Shown: positions 10,801-17,689, counted from the stretch's first letter. The stretch is 31,750 bases of DNA from Saccoglossus kowalevskii (GCF_000003605.2 NW_003105606.1:40574-72323); one strand, 5' to 3'. Translations and numbers: made by a program. Notes: generated from the letters alone by a model not told the origin.

Positions 10801-13800
10801 GCAGCTCTTCTTGAAATATTGAGCAGCAGATTCAACCATGTTGCCTTGGTGAGGGATGACGTTTTTGTGAATCATGGAGCACATTGGTGCGGTCCAGGAA
10901 CTCGTGTAATCGACGCCGGCGTGACAAGATTTCTTGTTTTCCAGATCGCTCCACTGGTTGATGGGAGATGATTTTGGTACCACGGCAATGCTGATGCTTT
11001 CCCAATTTTCAAATTTCTTTGGTCCCTGTTTAGAAAAAACAAGCATAAGATGAACTAATCATATAATACAAAGACATCGGAATTCTAAATCTGTCAAATC
11101 TGGCCCATCCATTATTATTTAATGACTGATGTATTCTATCATGAGTAAGTCACCGTGGTGTGATTTTGCATCAGTCGTGAACATTGACACGCGGTGGCGC
11201 ATTTTCTAGATTGCCCAGTTAGACTTCGGAACTGGGTAAGACCCACATTTGATTCCCCTTAATCTAGTAAATTATTCAAAATATATGCAAATGTTATATT
11301 TGTTACTGTCCGTCATTTCTTTTCGATCAGTGGCGGATCCAGCAAAATGTATTGGGGGGGGGGGGTCCAAGCTTTGCTTAAGATATACGGAGCGTAAATC
11401 GCAGAGAAGTTATGCGTAATCCAGATGATATGAATTGTCATGCGTTTGGGGGGCCATGGCTCCCTGGCCTCCTCTGGGTCCGCCACTGTTTTCAATCACA
11501 CAAAATTATACGGTTCAAACGGTTATAAAATACGCTAATAGCGCCACCATACGACGACGCCCACTCATACCTTGTATTCGGACATTTCATAAGCGACAGG
11601 TTTCAAATTGTGAACGGTGTGTGCTCTCCATACATCATTCTCGCGGGTAACAATGACGTCACTGTATCCATTCTCAACCCTAGATATAAAAAAAAATCTG
11701 TTATATAAATTGTCCGTGAATTTAAAAACTAGTAAAATACAAAATCCATCTTTATATGGCTAATTATGAAATTTGACTGTTTCGTTAATAGGTACGTTTC
11801 AAAAGGTCAAATGTCAAAAAAGCTGGAGAAAACATTATTGTAAGAGTTGCTTCACCTTTACAAGTCCCAGAAATATAGCAATACACGTGGGTGGTGAGAT
11901 TGCACGATGACGCAGCTTATCGAGAGAACAATTACAACTCGGATACTAAATTAGACATCATTATATTTGCATAAATTCGACGCAGTTGGTCTTTGACCTT
12001 TGACCCTTGTGTTAAGGTTGTCGACTTACCAGTCGAGACAGTGCTCTATACATGTACCTTCCATACATACGATATCCTTTCTCGGGGAGACATTGTACAT
12101 CCACTCATTGGCCATGCGAAGACATTTCTTCATCTCGCATTCTGATGGTACACACCAACGAATGGTATCATCATTGGAAGGAATGACTTCCTTGGGTGGG
12201 CTCCAGAGATCAACTTTGGCCCAGCACCCTGTATAATTATATAACGTGTTAAAAGACTATGAGTCCCCTGTGCGTTTAGCTTTCATTTTAATTTTTAATT
12301 GATTTGGAAAAGTTGACTGGGCTTAGACCGAAGTTAGAAATAGTTTTACTAATAAGAGATTGGTATTAATCGAATATATGGGAACCCGGATTATGATGAA
12401 TGTTTTTTATGGATACAAATAAAAACATACATATATCTACCATGTAGACTTTCTATGTTTTAAGAAGTATGTTTCTCCATGCTGCTTTTTCGCCCAATCT
12501 CAGTTGTGATGTAAACTGAGATTAAAATCTTTAAATTGGCCAAATTCCAATGACCTTTGACTATGTTTTGACATTTCCCCTGCAAATACCCGTACATGTA
12601 TATGTCAGTGACCAACGATTGAAACTCTGGACGCGTTAGAAGCGCCCTCTGTCGTCCATGTTTTTTTTCGGCAGAGGGCGCAATTTAGACTAAACGATGT
12701 CATGTATGTCGGAAAGCCAATCAGTTTAATCTCAGACAACCAATAAATAGTTGTCTATGGTTTAATCATTCCGATTATCTTAATCTTTGGGGTCAAGTAT
12801 GGGATCAATCCAGCGACCAAGACTTAGTTTATCGGGGATTATATCAGCATTTTAATCTAAGAAGGATTGTCAGTAGAATTCGAGATTGGATCATATTAAT
12901 CATCGACAATCGAATTGTTAAACTGAAAGTCGGTTCAGTCGTCATCAATGCCTACCCCCGGTACCCATTCGTGACGAGTTAGATATGCTCGCTGCTGATG
13001 TAGGCGGCTTGATGGAATACCGGGATGATTATTTACGCAGGTTGGATATGCACATAATTATATTCTAAAATTTGTAATAATAAGTGACAAGTGGAAAATC
13101 CTAATAGTGCACCACTGTGAGTTGATAACTTGAGGCGAATCTCAATATACATTCCAATCAATCAGAGAGCAGCTTGTTTTTTGACAATTTTTTTTCTCGA
13201 CGGATCATATTCTATCTTGTAAATATACTTCGACTCAAAGTGCGACAAGGAGTTGATTACACCGTGACCTCAGGTGAACTTATTTTTGCTGGGTTCGATC
13301 ACGTGACCTTGCACTCAAAGGGCATGTCGCGGCGTCACGCACTAATTACTCATTGTCTTGTCAAAGTCCAAACAAATAACTAAAAATAATTAAACCGGGT
13401 TACAACAAATATTATTAATGCGTTTTTATCATAACGGTATTGACACTCTGTAATGGAATAACGCGAGAATTTGATTGAGATAAAGCGAGATCACGAACGC
13501 TCAAGCTGGGCACAGACTCGTAATTTTCACATCACAATTGGAAATAGCCCCGAGTACACCCTGTGTAGGGTGATGTAGCGGCCGGAACATGTACACAGAG
13601 CTAAATTGGAAATCGGCCAAGCGACGCATGGACGGATAGCCACGTTTTTCTAAGGGATTCTCCGCTAGTACTTATTCCGGTTTGTTTTTATTATTTATCA
13701 TTGCACCAAACTAACATATCCGTTTACACATTTTTGAGCTGAATTCTTTTAAAAAAGCAGTCGACAATTGTAAATGAAAAGCGAAGCGAAAATTTTATTG

Positions 13801-15527
13801 GGTTAGTTTTGAGTGTGAATATGTCAGCTTCTAATTCGGGATGTTTTTGTGTTGTTCAAGTTTACCAACTTGACGATGCTAATCCACACATAATACTTGT
13901 TCTAGCAGTTATTAGTGTTGAGATTGCAACTTAATAATTCTGTGTAGAATGTGTATGTTAATTAGTCTGTTGTTTTCTGTTGTTTCGAGGGTCCTCGCCG
14001 CAACCTTTTGGAATTGGCAACTACGAAAAATTAGGATATTCAGATTAACTAGTCGATGCTATATTCATCAGCCAATCAACGCCACGGACACCACCGCACT
14101 GACCGCAAAGGAGAAATCAATTCCAACAACAAGTGAACAGACCAAATGTGGCGCAAAACCAGTAATGTTGCTCATCTACTGCATATTTATGCTCACACAC
14201 CTCTATTTTTCTCAGGATACATCGCAATTATCCGTTTTTACAAGCAATGCCACCCTCCGACTTCCAACGAAAACCGATATTTTTTTTTTATTCTAAACTA
14301 TGTCACGTGATATGTCACGTGTGTATTCTGAAGATATTAATCGTCAAAATATGATGAAATTTAAACTTCAAATTGACTATCATTTGAGATAGGTCAGTAT
14401 TATTAGCCCTGTTCGGAAACAAATTGATGAATGATTGCTTGCTGCAATTATAATAGTGAGGGGCAGATAACCTGCTCAGAATAATCGTTGACAAAATTCC
14501 AACACAATCCACTACAACTTTAAATACAAATGAAGTAGTCAATAAAACACTCACAGCCTGAGTACCGTATCATTGTATAATATAATCTTTGTACGTACAA
14601 GTTATTCAGAAAAAAGGCCGGGCCATAAATAAAGTGGCGTGATTTTTTTGTGACAACAAATGGTTGTAATTCTATAAATCATAACAGGTGTTTTTTTTCA
14701 GACGAAGTAGTAAAATAATAAACGCAAAAGGAGTGGTCAGCCGACTGCGGCTGATTTGAACCAAGGGGTCCATTGTATGCAAATTTACCCTTTTCAATTC
14801 TGATCAGATGTACTCGACACAATATTGATTTAAGCTTCGTACAGTGAAGTTAACATGCGATAAGAACACAGACACAGCAATATAGTTTGAACTTATCAGA
14901 TATACACTAATCAAGCGCAAAGAAGTACAGATTTAGGTATGTTTGCCTCGTTGTCAATCTATCGGTTCGGCTAGCATTGGCGTTACTTCCATATTCTTTT
15001 GCGCGGGTTACTAACCGTAACATTGCCGACACTGATGCCGCTCTCGTTCACTACGAAATTCAGATCGGTTATGATCCGGGCTATTAAGAGTGGAAAGAGA
15101 TCATACCATGTGGAAAGATCAGCTGGAAAATCAATTCCATAAAGCACACAAACCACCTACATTAACTAACTATCCACCCATTCACCAACTAAAGATGAGA
15201 AACGCGATGACAACGCATCAGTTCGAAAATTTCTCGCTGTTGTTCAACATCCTCTAGGAATAATAATGGTTCTTATCGAATCTTTAGATTGAATACGATC
15301 CAGGTGTAGCTTAATATCAGCTGCATATTTGCTATCACGTTAAGCAACTATGACGAATTTCTTTAAAAACGTTTATTTCTCCAGTCCTCGCGAATCATCT
15401 AATTTTTCAATGAAAAACACTCTTAGAACAAATCACACAAATGCATATCATATGTCTATTGTCAGAAGAAATACTAAATTGCAAACTTACCAAGAACGGC
15501 AAACGTAAGTAACAGAAGAGTTCGCAT
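1537..15527 (-). CDS. Major yolk protein (toposome)-like secreted transferrin-family protein, 19 coding exons
   Basis: Nineteen exons bounded by GT-AG join without a frame break into 3618 nt (1205 residues plus TAA). Exons, in transcript order: 15491-15527, 12030-12228, 11571-11679, 10794-11025, 10400-10609, 9982-10148, 9536-9805, 9107-9280, 8408-8557, 7744-7855, 7062-7221, 5916-6128, 5145-5316, 4736-4891, 4232-4541, 2889-3113, 2389-2572, 2046-2257, 1537-1862. Two transferrin lobes are clear: IRWCV then KKSCHAG then LCEICGG then DCHLG in lobe 1; KFCVITDE then ADVVSLD then NTCHAG then LCTSCGG then GDIAF in lobe 2. Lobe 2 carries an insert of about 235 residues, as in echinoderm MYP. A cystine knot and a Trp-rich tail follow. 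NxS/T sequons include N58, N202, N530, N581 and N896. From family knowledge, MYP is a gut- and gonad-made yolk and coelomic-fluid protein, reported as metal-carrying and, as toposome, adhesive. Echinoid MYPs are, from memory, about 1350 residues, so this one is shorter. The family call is strong. The MYP call rests on architecture. Confidence 0.85.
2046..2257 (-). CDS. MYP-like exon 18: second half of the cystine-knot-like domain
   Basis: Residues 1027-1098, acceptor TTGCAG, donor GTAAAT, exit phase 1. RKMVEFTCDTG, then ACECIPC at 1056-1062, is the C-terminal signature of CTCK domains (C, 15 residues, C-x-C-x2-C). If the 183-bp intron after it is kept, translation stops two codons later at TAG 2038-2040, just past the knot. 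Confidence 0.88.
2389..2572 (-). CDS. MYP-like exon 17: first half of the cystine-knot-like domain
   Basis: Residues 966-1027, acceptor TTTCAG, donor GTCAGT, exit phase 2. Cysteines at 976, 992, 1001 and 1026 match the spacing of the first cysteines of a CTCK domain. The usual C-x-G-x-C reads CRGNP, so the second ring Cys is missing. The domain continues in exon 18. Confidence 0.88.
2573..2888 (-). other. MYP-like intron 16 (316 bp)
   Basis: Separates the last transferrin exon from the cystine-knot-like exons, in phase 1. Nothing else is seen in it. Confidence 0.6.
2889..3113 (-). CDS. MYP-like exon 16: end of lobe 2
   Basis: Residues 891-966, acceptor ATCCAG, donor GTAAGT, phase 1 at both ends. 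NVTKALLLAQKIY and the FEMFG...VFENI stretch match the last part of a transferrin lobe (VLTAQKDLFW...LLFRD), ending in a YQTWLGPMFLRSM helix like YLGAEYLQAV. N896-V-T is a sequon. Confidence 0.9.
3114..4231 (-). other. MYP-like intron 15 (1118 bp)
   Basis: Apart from the MITE at 3429-3771, it holds A-rich tracts (3940-4030) and a doubled ATAGGTTAT motif near 4066-4093. No exon is seen that fits the phase-1 junction. Confidence 0.6.
3429..3771. mobile_element. 343-bp MITE, intron 15
   Basis: The left end AATGTGCTATCCTCGGGGGC and the right end, read in reverse as AATGTGTATCCTTAGGGGCG, are imperfect inverted repeats of about 20 bp. The interior is richer in G and C than the rest of the intron. 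It carries an open frame of 121 codons on the minus strand that has no family features. No target duplication is clear. Confidence 0.55.
4232..4541 (-). CDS. MYP-like exon 15: lobe 2 resumes, LC-x2-C to CNYG
   Basis: Residues 788-891, acceptor TTACAG, donor GTAAAT, exit phase 1. LCTSCGG (793-799), WGTLGSLRCI and KGDIAFIE are the lobe 2 counterparts of the exon 5 blocks. The iron-ligand Tyr (human Tyr517) is Thr816. FVLVCPTGK and ECNYGRVPFPT follow, where the ligand His585 is Pro881. Confidence 0.93.
4736..4891 (-). CDS. MYP-like exon 14: end of the lobe 2 insert
   Basis: Residues 736-787, phase 0 at both ends, acceptor AATCAG, donor GTAGGA. NYLKVYYPMLVKRWINYADQ and PIWLSPEWNEYQK are rich in Tyr and Trp and lack Cys. 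The transferrin fold resumes in the next exon. Confidence 0.87.
5145..5316 (-). CDS. MYP-like exon 13: lobe 2 insert, continued
   Basis: Residues 678-735, acceptor TCGTAG, donor GTAACT, exit phase 0. FDWTIWNLFKDNIRTVPE is followed by an amphipathic Glu/Lys/Ile stretch (EKIPEIEKFLIELEKI) that looks helical. There is no Cys. I recognise no domain beyond the MYP-type insert. Confidence 0.87.
5317..5915 (-). other. MYP-like intron 12 (599 bp)
   Basis: About a third is the MITE at 5475-5671. The rest is AT-rich, with no further feature seen. Confidence 0.6.
5475..5671. mobile_element. TA-flanked MITE (Tc1/mariner type), intron 12
   Basis: It starts TACTGTGGAATACTTTATTT and ends GCGAAAGTATTTTACAGTA. 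The ends are inverted repeats (ACTGTRRAATACTTT) with TA at each outer edge, fitting a TA target duplication. TTTTCGCTGAA motifs recur inside. No coding capacity. A related partial end lies near 24918. Confidence 0.6.
5916..6128 (-). CDS. MYP-like exon 12: charged part of the lobe 2 insert
   Basis: Residues 607-678, acceptor TCCATAG after a pyrimidine tract, donor GTAAGA, phase 2 at both ends. It is rich in Lys, Glu and Trp (for example KKEWKKTSTEEGWQWDTEDE) and has no Cys. It is probably helical and solvent-exposed. It has no counterpart in vertebrate transferrins. Confidence 0.85.
6231..7046. repeat. 59-bp minisatellite filling intron 11
   Basis: About 14 head-to-tail copies of an AT-rich 59-bp unit starting TTACCATACAAAACAACTAT and ending TAGAATAAA. 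Variants swap TTTGCACATCAACAC for TTTAGACATCAAAAC and shorten the TATATGTAG segment. It occupies nearly all of the 933-bp intron and ends about 16 bp from the exon 11 donor, so copy-number change would alter intron length alone. Confidence 0.95.
7062..7221 (-). CDS. MYP-like exon 11: start of the lobe 2 insert, Trp-rich
   Basis: Residues 554-607, acceptor AACAG, donor GTAATT, exit phase 2. GSKDWNM resembles GVLDWNY at the start of exon 5, so the insert begins inside the lobe 2 counterpart of exon 5. Six of 54 residues are Trp (558, 572, 587, 590, 596, 601). N581-F-T is a sequon. No Cys is present. Confidence 0.88.
7222..7743 (-). other. MYP-like intron 10 (522 bp)
   Basis: AT-rich intron at the Cys-x-Pro-Gly boundary of lobe 2, in the same position and phase as intron 4 of lobe 1. 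I see nothing else in it. Confidence 0.6.
7744..7855 (-). CDS. MYP-like exon 10: lobe 2 up to Cys-x-Pro-Gly
   Basis: Residues 517-554, acceptor CTGTAG, donor GTGAGT, exit phase 1. FFDRTCLPG is the lobe 2 counterpart of YFKKSCVPG in exon 4, and the intron falls at the same place in the same phase. N530-G-T is a sequon. Confidence 0.92.
7856..8407 (-). other. MYP-like intron 9 (552 bp)
   Basis: AT-rich intron. I see no exon, repeat or RNA gene in it. Confidence 0.6.
8408..8557 (-). CDS. MYP-like exon 9: lobe 2, anion-site region
   Basis: Residues 467-516, phase 0 at both ends, acceptor ACACAG, donor GTAAGT. TYTIGIMKKN and LKGLNTCHAGISR match the transferrin YFAVAVVKK...LKGKKSCHTAVGR block. 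Arg516 aligns with the anion-binding Arg456. Tyr481 lies within one position of the Tyr426 ligand, so its role is uncertain. Confidence 0.92.
8558..9106 (-). other. MYP-like intron 8 (549 bp)
   Basis: Between about 8690 and 8920 a GAAACTACT-like motif recurs at irregular spacing, suggesting an old decayed tandem repeat. Nothing else is recognised. Confidence 0.5.
9107..9280 (-). CDS. MYP-like exon 8: lobe 2, Asp-ligand region
   Basis: Residues 409-466, phase 0 at both ends, acceptor TCTTAG, donor GTAATA. MDCMKAIWEGKADVVSLD matches the transferrin C-lobe DCIAKIMNGEADAMSLD. Asp440 aligns with the iron ligand Asp392 and is kept. Confidence 0.92.
9536..9805 (-). CDS. MYP-like exon 7: end of lobe 1, bridge and start of lobe 2
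   Basis: Residues 319-408, phase 0 at both ends, acceptor ATACAG, donor GTAATT. DIIFRDNTREFVTIPE matches the transferrin DLLFKDSA...KVPP stretch near the end of a lobe. PRAKFCVITDEAYNKC (381-396) opens lobe 2, matching VKWCALSHHERLKC-type starts. Confidence 0.92.
9982..10148 (-). CDS. MYP-like exon 6: lobe 1, CHLG block
   Basis: Residues 263-318, acceptor TTCTAG, donor GTAAGC, exit phase 0. DYKLVC and DCHLGYTPRPT match the transferrin YELLC...DCHLAQVPSHT segment. The iron-ligand His (human His249) is Pro293 here. Confidence 0.92.
10349..10384. repeat. GAGGGCGCT hairpin just past the exon 5 donor
   Basis: Nine-base perfect arms, GAGGGCGCT and AGCGCCCTC, enclose an 18-base loop. On the transcribed strand the first arm starts about 16 bases after the exon 5 splice donor, so the hairpin could form in the pre-mRNA. 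It shares its arm core with the hairpin at 12642-12681. Confidence 0.65.
10400..10609 (-). CDS. MYP-like exon 5: lobe 1, LC-x2-C and GY-x-GA blocks
   Basis: Residues 193-263, acceptor TTCCAG, donor GTAAGT, phase 1 at both ends. LCEICGG at 209-215 and SGYYGASMCL at 231-240 are transferrin signatures. Tyr233 matches the iron ligand Tyr188 of human transferrin, the only N-lobe ligand that appears kept. GKGHVVFID follows. N202-G-T is a sequon. A GCGCCCTC hairpin sits just past the donor. Confidence 0.93.
10794..11025 (-). CDS. MYP-like exon 4: lobe 1, anion-site region
   Basis: Residues 116-193, acceptor AAACAG, donor GTGTGT, exit phase 1. SISIAVVPKSS and KKSCHAGVDYTSSW match the transferrin VAVVKK...KKSCHTGLGRSAGW block. 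The carbonate-anchoring Thr and Arg are Ala151 and Tyr155, and no Tyr stands where the second iron ligand (human Tyr95) should be. It ends with SCVPG, the conserved Cys-x-Pro-Gly. Confidence 0.93.
11328..11488. mobile_element. hAT-type MITE with 8-bp target duplication, intron 3
   Basis: The 161-bp element starts CAGTGGCGGATCC and ends GGGTCCGCCACTG, inverted repeats of a form common in non-autonomous hAT elements. It is flanked by TTTTCGAT (11320-11327) and TTTTCAAT (11489-11496), an 8-bp duplication with one mismatch, as hAT insertion makes. A run of twelve G lies inside. No coding capacity. Confidence 0.8.
11571..11679 (-). CDS. MYP-like exon 3: lobe 1, first iron-ligand region
   Basis: Residues 79-115, acceptor ATCTAG, donor GTATGA, exit phase 0. 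VENGYSDVIVTRENDVW and NLKPVAYE align with the transferrin segment ADAVTLDAGLVY...LKPV. The position of the iron-ligand Asp (human N-lobe Asp63) appears to be Arg91 here. Confidence 0.9.
11804..11816. promoter_or_regulatory. DR1-like nuclear receptor site, intron 2
   Basis: AGGTCAAATGTCA has a perfect first half-site and one mismatch in the second, spaced by one base. It is the second DR1-like site in the same 350-bp intron. Confidence 0.35.
11994..12006. promoter_or_regulatory. DR1 nuclear receptor site, intron 2
   Basis: TGACCTTTGACCC (reverse GGGTCAAAGGTCA) is close to the ideal DR1 bound by HNF4, COUP-TF and RXR dimers. It starts 24 bp past the exon 2 boundary, inside intron 2. Binding is inferred from the consensus. 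Confidence 0.45.
12030..12228 (-). CDS. MYP-like exon 2: start of transferrin lobe 1
   Basis: Acceptor ATACAG, donor GTAAGT, residues 13-79. It holds IRWCV at 35-39 and SECEMKKC at 41-48, the typical opening of a transferrin lobe, then the Cys-rich CMEGTCIEHC segment. N58-V-S60 is a glycosylation sequon. It exits in phase 2. A long intron of 3262 bp separates it from exon 1. Confidence 0.9.
12551..12563. promoter_or_regulatory. DR1-like nuclear receptor site, intron 1
   Basis: TGACCTTTGACTA holds one perfect AGGTCA half-site (as TGACCT) and one degenerate half-site spaced by one base. It is about 320 bp upstream of exon 2. Confidence 0.35.
12642..12681. repeat. GCGCCCTCTG inverted repeat, intron 1
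   Basis: GCGCCCTCTGTCG is followed by a T-rich loop and CGGCAGAGGGCGC, giving arms of 10 perfect bases that extend with one mismatch. The arm core GCGCCCTC recurs in the hairpin at 10349-10384. It is probably a tiny MITE or a remnant of one. Confidence 0.7.
12731..12758. repeat. Degenerate CTCAGACAAC palindrome
   Basis: CTCAGACAACCAATAAATAG is followed by TTGTCTATG. It resembles the better 37-bp palindrome at 16926-16962 in both arm and loop, so it is probably a second, decayed copy of the same mini-element. Confidence 0.5.
14304..14321. promoter_or_regulatory. Two CACGTG E-boxes, 12 bp apart
   Basis: GTCACGTGATAT is followed at once by GTCACGTGTGTA, giving CACGTG at 14304-14309 and 14316-14321. 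Such motifs bind bHLH factors such as USF, MITF/TFE and Myc-type proteins. The site lies in intron 1, about 1.2 kb downstream of the start. Function is inferred. Confidence 0.4.
15491..15527 (-). CDS. MYP-like exon 1: start codon and signal peptide
   Basis: Codes for MRTLLLLTFAVL and the first base of a Gly codon, then the donor GTAAGT (phase 1). The Leu-rich stretch continues as GCWA at the start of exon 2, so cleavage is likely near residue 16. Though only 37 nt, it is secured by the TATA box, the donor and the phase match to exon 2. Confidence 0.85.
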
Positions 15528-15573
15528 TTTGATAGATGAGGGGAGTATGAAATTTCCTCTGCACCCGACAAGG

Positions 15574-15581
15574 TTTATATA
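15574..15581 (-). promoter_or_regulatory. TATA box of the MYP-like gene
   Basis: The minus strand reads TATATAAA, 47 bp upstream of the start codon at 15527. Transcription would begin about 25-32 bp downstream, near 15545-15550, giving a 5' UTR of only about 20 bases. The start codon lies in the context TCAAAATGC, with A at -3. A strong TATA box with a short leader suits a highly expressed tissue-specific gene. That last step is inference. Confidence 0.75.
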
Positions 15582-16820
15582 CCCCCGCATGCTAATTATA
15601 TTAACATATTCCGACTCCCTATGATACGTTTGATTGTTTAACAGAACTGCTGAATGTGCTGGTTTATGACGTTACATTTTATTTTCACTATTCTAAGGGG
15701 TACGCTAATGTCAGACCAGTGACGAATCGATAGCGTTATCGTATGCGAAGTTACGTATTAAACTATACAGCAATTAAAACTGCGTATAAAGTTCCTGTAT
15801 CTGATAACATTCTTCGTGACACACAAATAACGAGAGGGAGCCTCAAAAATACGCGAGTACTTGCAAATTCCGATTTCTCACAAGGAATCCTCTGAGAAAG
15901 CACTTTCAATAATCCAAACGTTAATAAACTGTATTGTTAGACTATTTCTCCCTAAAATATTTGAAAATAGAAAATTAAATTCGTAAACAATTGTAATTGT
16001 TATTACATTATTCGATTTAAAACAATTGTGACCAATTATCACGCAAACTACGTCATTTAAAACAAAATATTTGTCAGTGAACATAGGGGTAAAATACTAT
16101 TTCATTTAAAATGATTTTGAAGATATTTCAGAACTGTGAAATTTACGTGATCAAATATACAAATATCATATCTTCCACATAACGTGTGGCGATTGAATTA
16201 TAAAGAATGTTTAAAACGTACACAAATGAAATAAAATGGATATTCATGAAAATGATTATTATGACCCAAATAGACGAGGTAATAAACATATTGCCTTCAA
16301 TTTAAGTTACAAAAAAGCTCCCGACCTCGTTTCAATGACACTTTGACCTCCAAAGTTTAAACGCGCATAAACGTCTGCCACGAACTTTACTTAATTACTG
16401 TCGCTGCTAACAAACCTTTGACAGGAAATTCCTTAAATTTTGCAAAATTTGTCTCAGTTACAAATTATTTTGAAAGACGTTTTATTTTCTGTTTGTCATT
16501 TATTTGAAGGAATATTTCACGCAACAAGAGTCAACAAGAATTATAGTTTTATTTTATCGTCAGCATTGCGTCGAAAAAAACATGCCAACAAACAGGCTGC
16601 TCGAGTCTGAGAGGTCTGTTTATTAGTTATCAGGTTTGGGCAACCAATCAGGCAGAATCTTGTATGTCGCTTCGCATTGACTTCGGAGCGAATACGTGAC
16701 AAACCAATGGGACGCGCGCCAAGGACGACCAATGTCAAGTTGCACAATCAACATGTTCTATCTCGGATCACACGTTGACAACATGAAATTGTCACAGGCG
16801 TTCAAAAACTTGCCTACGAG
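15582..16820. other. Upstream flank of the MYP-like gene, no gene seen
   Basis: AT-rich sequence with no supported open frame. A CRE-like half-site, GTAACGTCA on the minus strand, lies near 15667-15675, about 90 bp upstream of the TATA box. No repeat is recognised up to the MITE at 16821. Confidence 0.5.
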
Positions 16821-17011
16821 TGAAACGGGGTGTCGTCACCTGCGCATGCGCGGGAATTGAGTCCCAATCGACTGTAACAACACATGCTAAAAACGTAAAG
16901 GCTCATGGATAAACGCTTGTTTTTAAACTCAGACAACTAATAAATTATTTGTTGTCTGAGTTGTGAACGCTAAGGCCATCTGACGCATGCGCAGGTGACG
17001 TCCCCGCTTAA
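16821..17011. mobile_element. MITE family A, copy 1, with a nested palindrome
   Basis: Read on the minus strand, it begins TTAAGCGGGGACGTCACCTG and ends near TGTCGTCACC at 16831, matching the two other family A copies in the terminal CACCTGCGCATGCG block and in the interior TTGGGACTCAATT block. A 37-bp palindrome replaces part of the interior. No coding capacity. Confidence 0.8.
16926..16962. repeat. 37-bp palindrome nested in MITE copy 1
   Basis: AACTCAGACAAC and GTTGTCTGAGTT are perfect 12-base arms around a 13-base AT loop that is itself nearly palindromic. The other family A copies lack it at this site, so it is an insertion. A decayed relative is at 12731-12758. Confidence 0.8.
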
Positions 17012-17689
17012 TACCGAGATTTGTGTCCGACTAGACAGAAATGAATATTTATTTAGAACTTATTTAACCTGTGGTCAGCAGATGTCACGTGATTTAAAAT
17101 GTAGTTGTATCACACAATCTCCTCCTCATCTCAGGCATTTCATTAAAAAGACGCCCTTCATATACTGACAGACTCTAATAAAAAGAAAACAAAAATAACA
17201 TTTCACCAAGATTGTAAAACGTTATCTTTCTATGATTACGTCACTTCTATTTTTAGTAACATGTTGTTATCATGATAAGCATTATTGCAGTATGACTGCT
17301 TTCGATTTAATACGAAAAACAAACAAATTGTATAAACGTTTTATTCTCCTGCAAAAAGCAACAAAAAACACTAGCTTAGGGTCTAGCGTGATGATTAAAT
17401 TTAATAACATATGCTTGCTTTACTGTTTTAATTCTATAATTTCTATTATTTTGAGCAAGGGCAAGGTCCTGTACCGGGACATAGTCGCTCGGCCCCATAG
17501 ATGTCCATGCATTGAGACAAATAGATCGTCAGGACCCTGTGTAAAAGCCGCTGATCAGATACTGAAAATAAGATAGGTGACACAGACAAATAGCTAAATC
17601 GATATATAAAGTTGTTTAATACTCTGAACTATTGAACTTTGCTAGGTGAACAATGGGGAAACTTGAGAAAAACATGAGGTAATTGGTAG

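Larger units (their letters stand above)
12229..15490 (-). other. MYP-like intron 1 (3262 bp)
   Basis: The longest intron of the gene. It holds a DR1-like site (12551-12563), a GCGCCCTCTG hairpin (12642-12681), a degenerate CTCAGACAAC palindrome (12731-12758) and two E-boxes 12 bp apart (14304-14321). I see no exon in it that fits the phase-1 junction, and its open frames are short and unlike any family I know. Confidence 0.75.

Noticed and set aside
13949-14296. 115-codon plus-strand frame with a hydrophobic start
   Set aside because: It lies in intron 1 of the opposite-strand gene, has low-complexity content and no family likeness.
14735-14760. Possible tRNA or small structured RNA at CAGCCGACTGCGGCTG
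   Set aside because: Only a seven-base hairpin is present. No acceptor stem, anticodon arm or T-loop motif is found.
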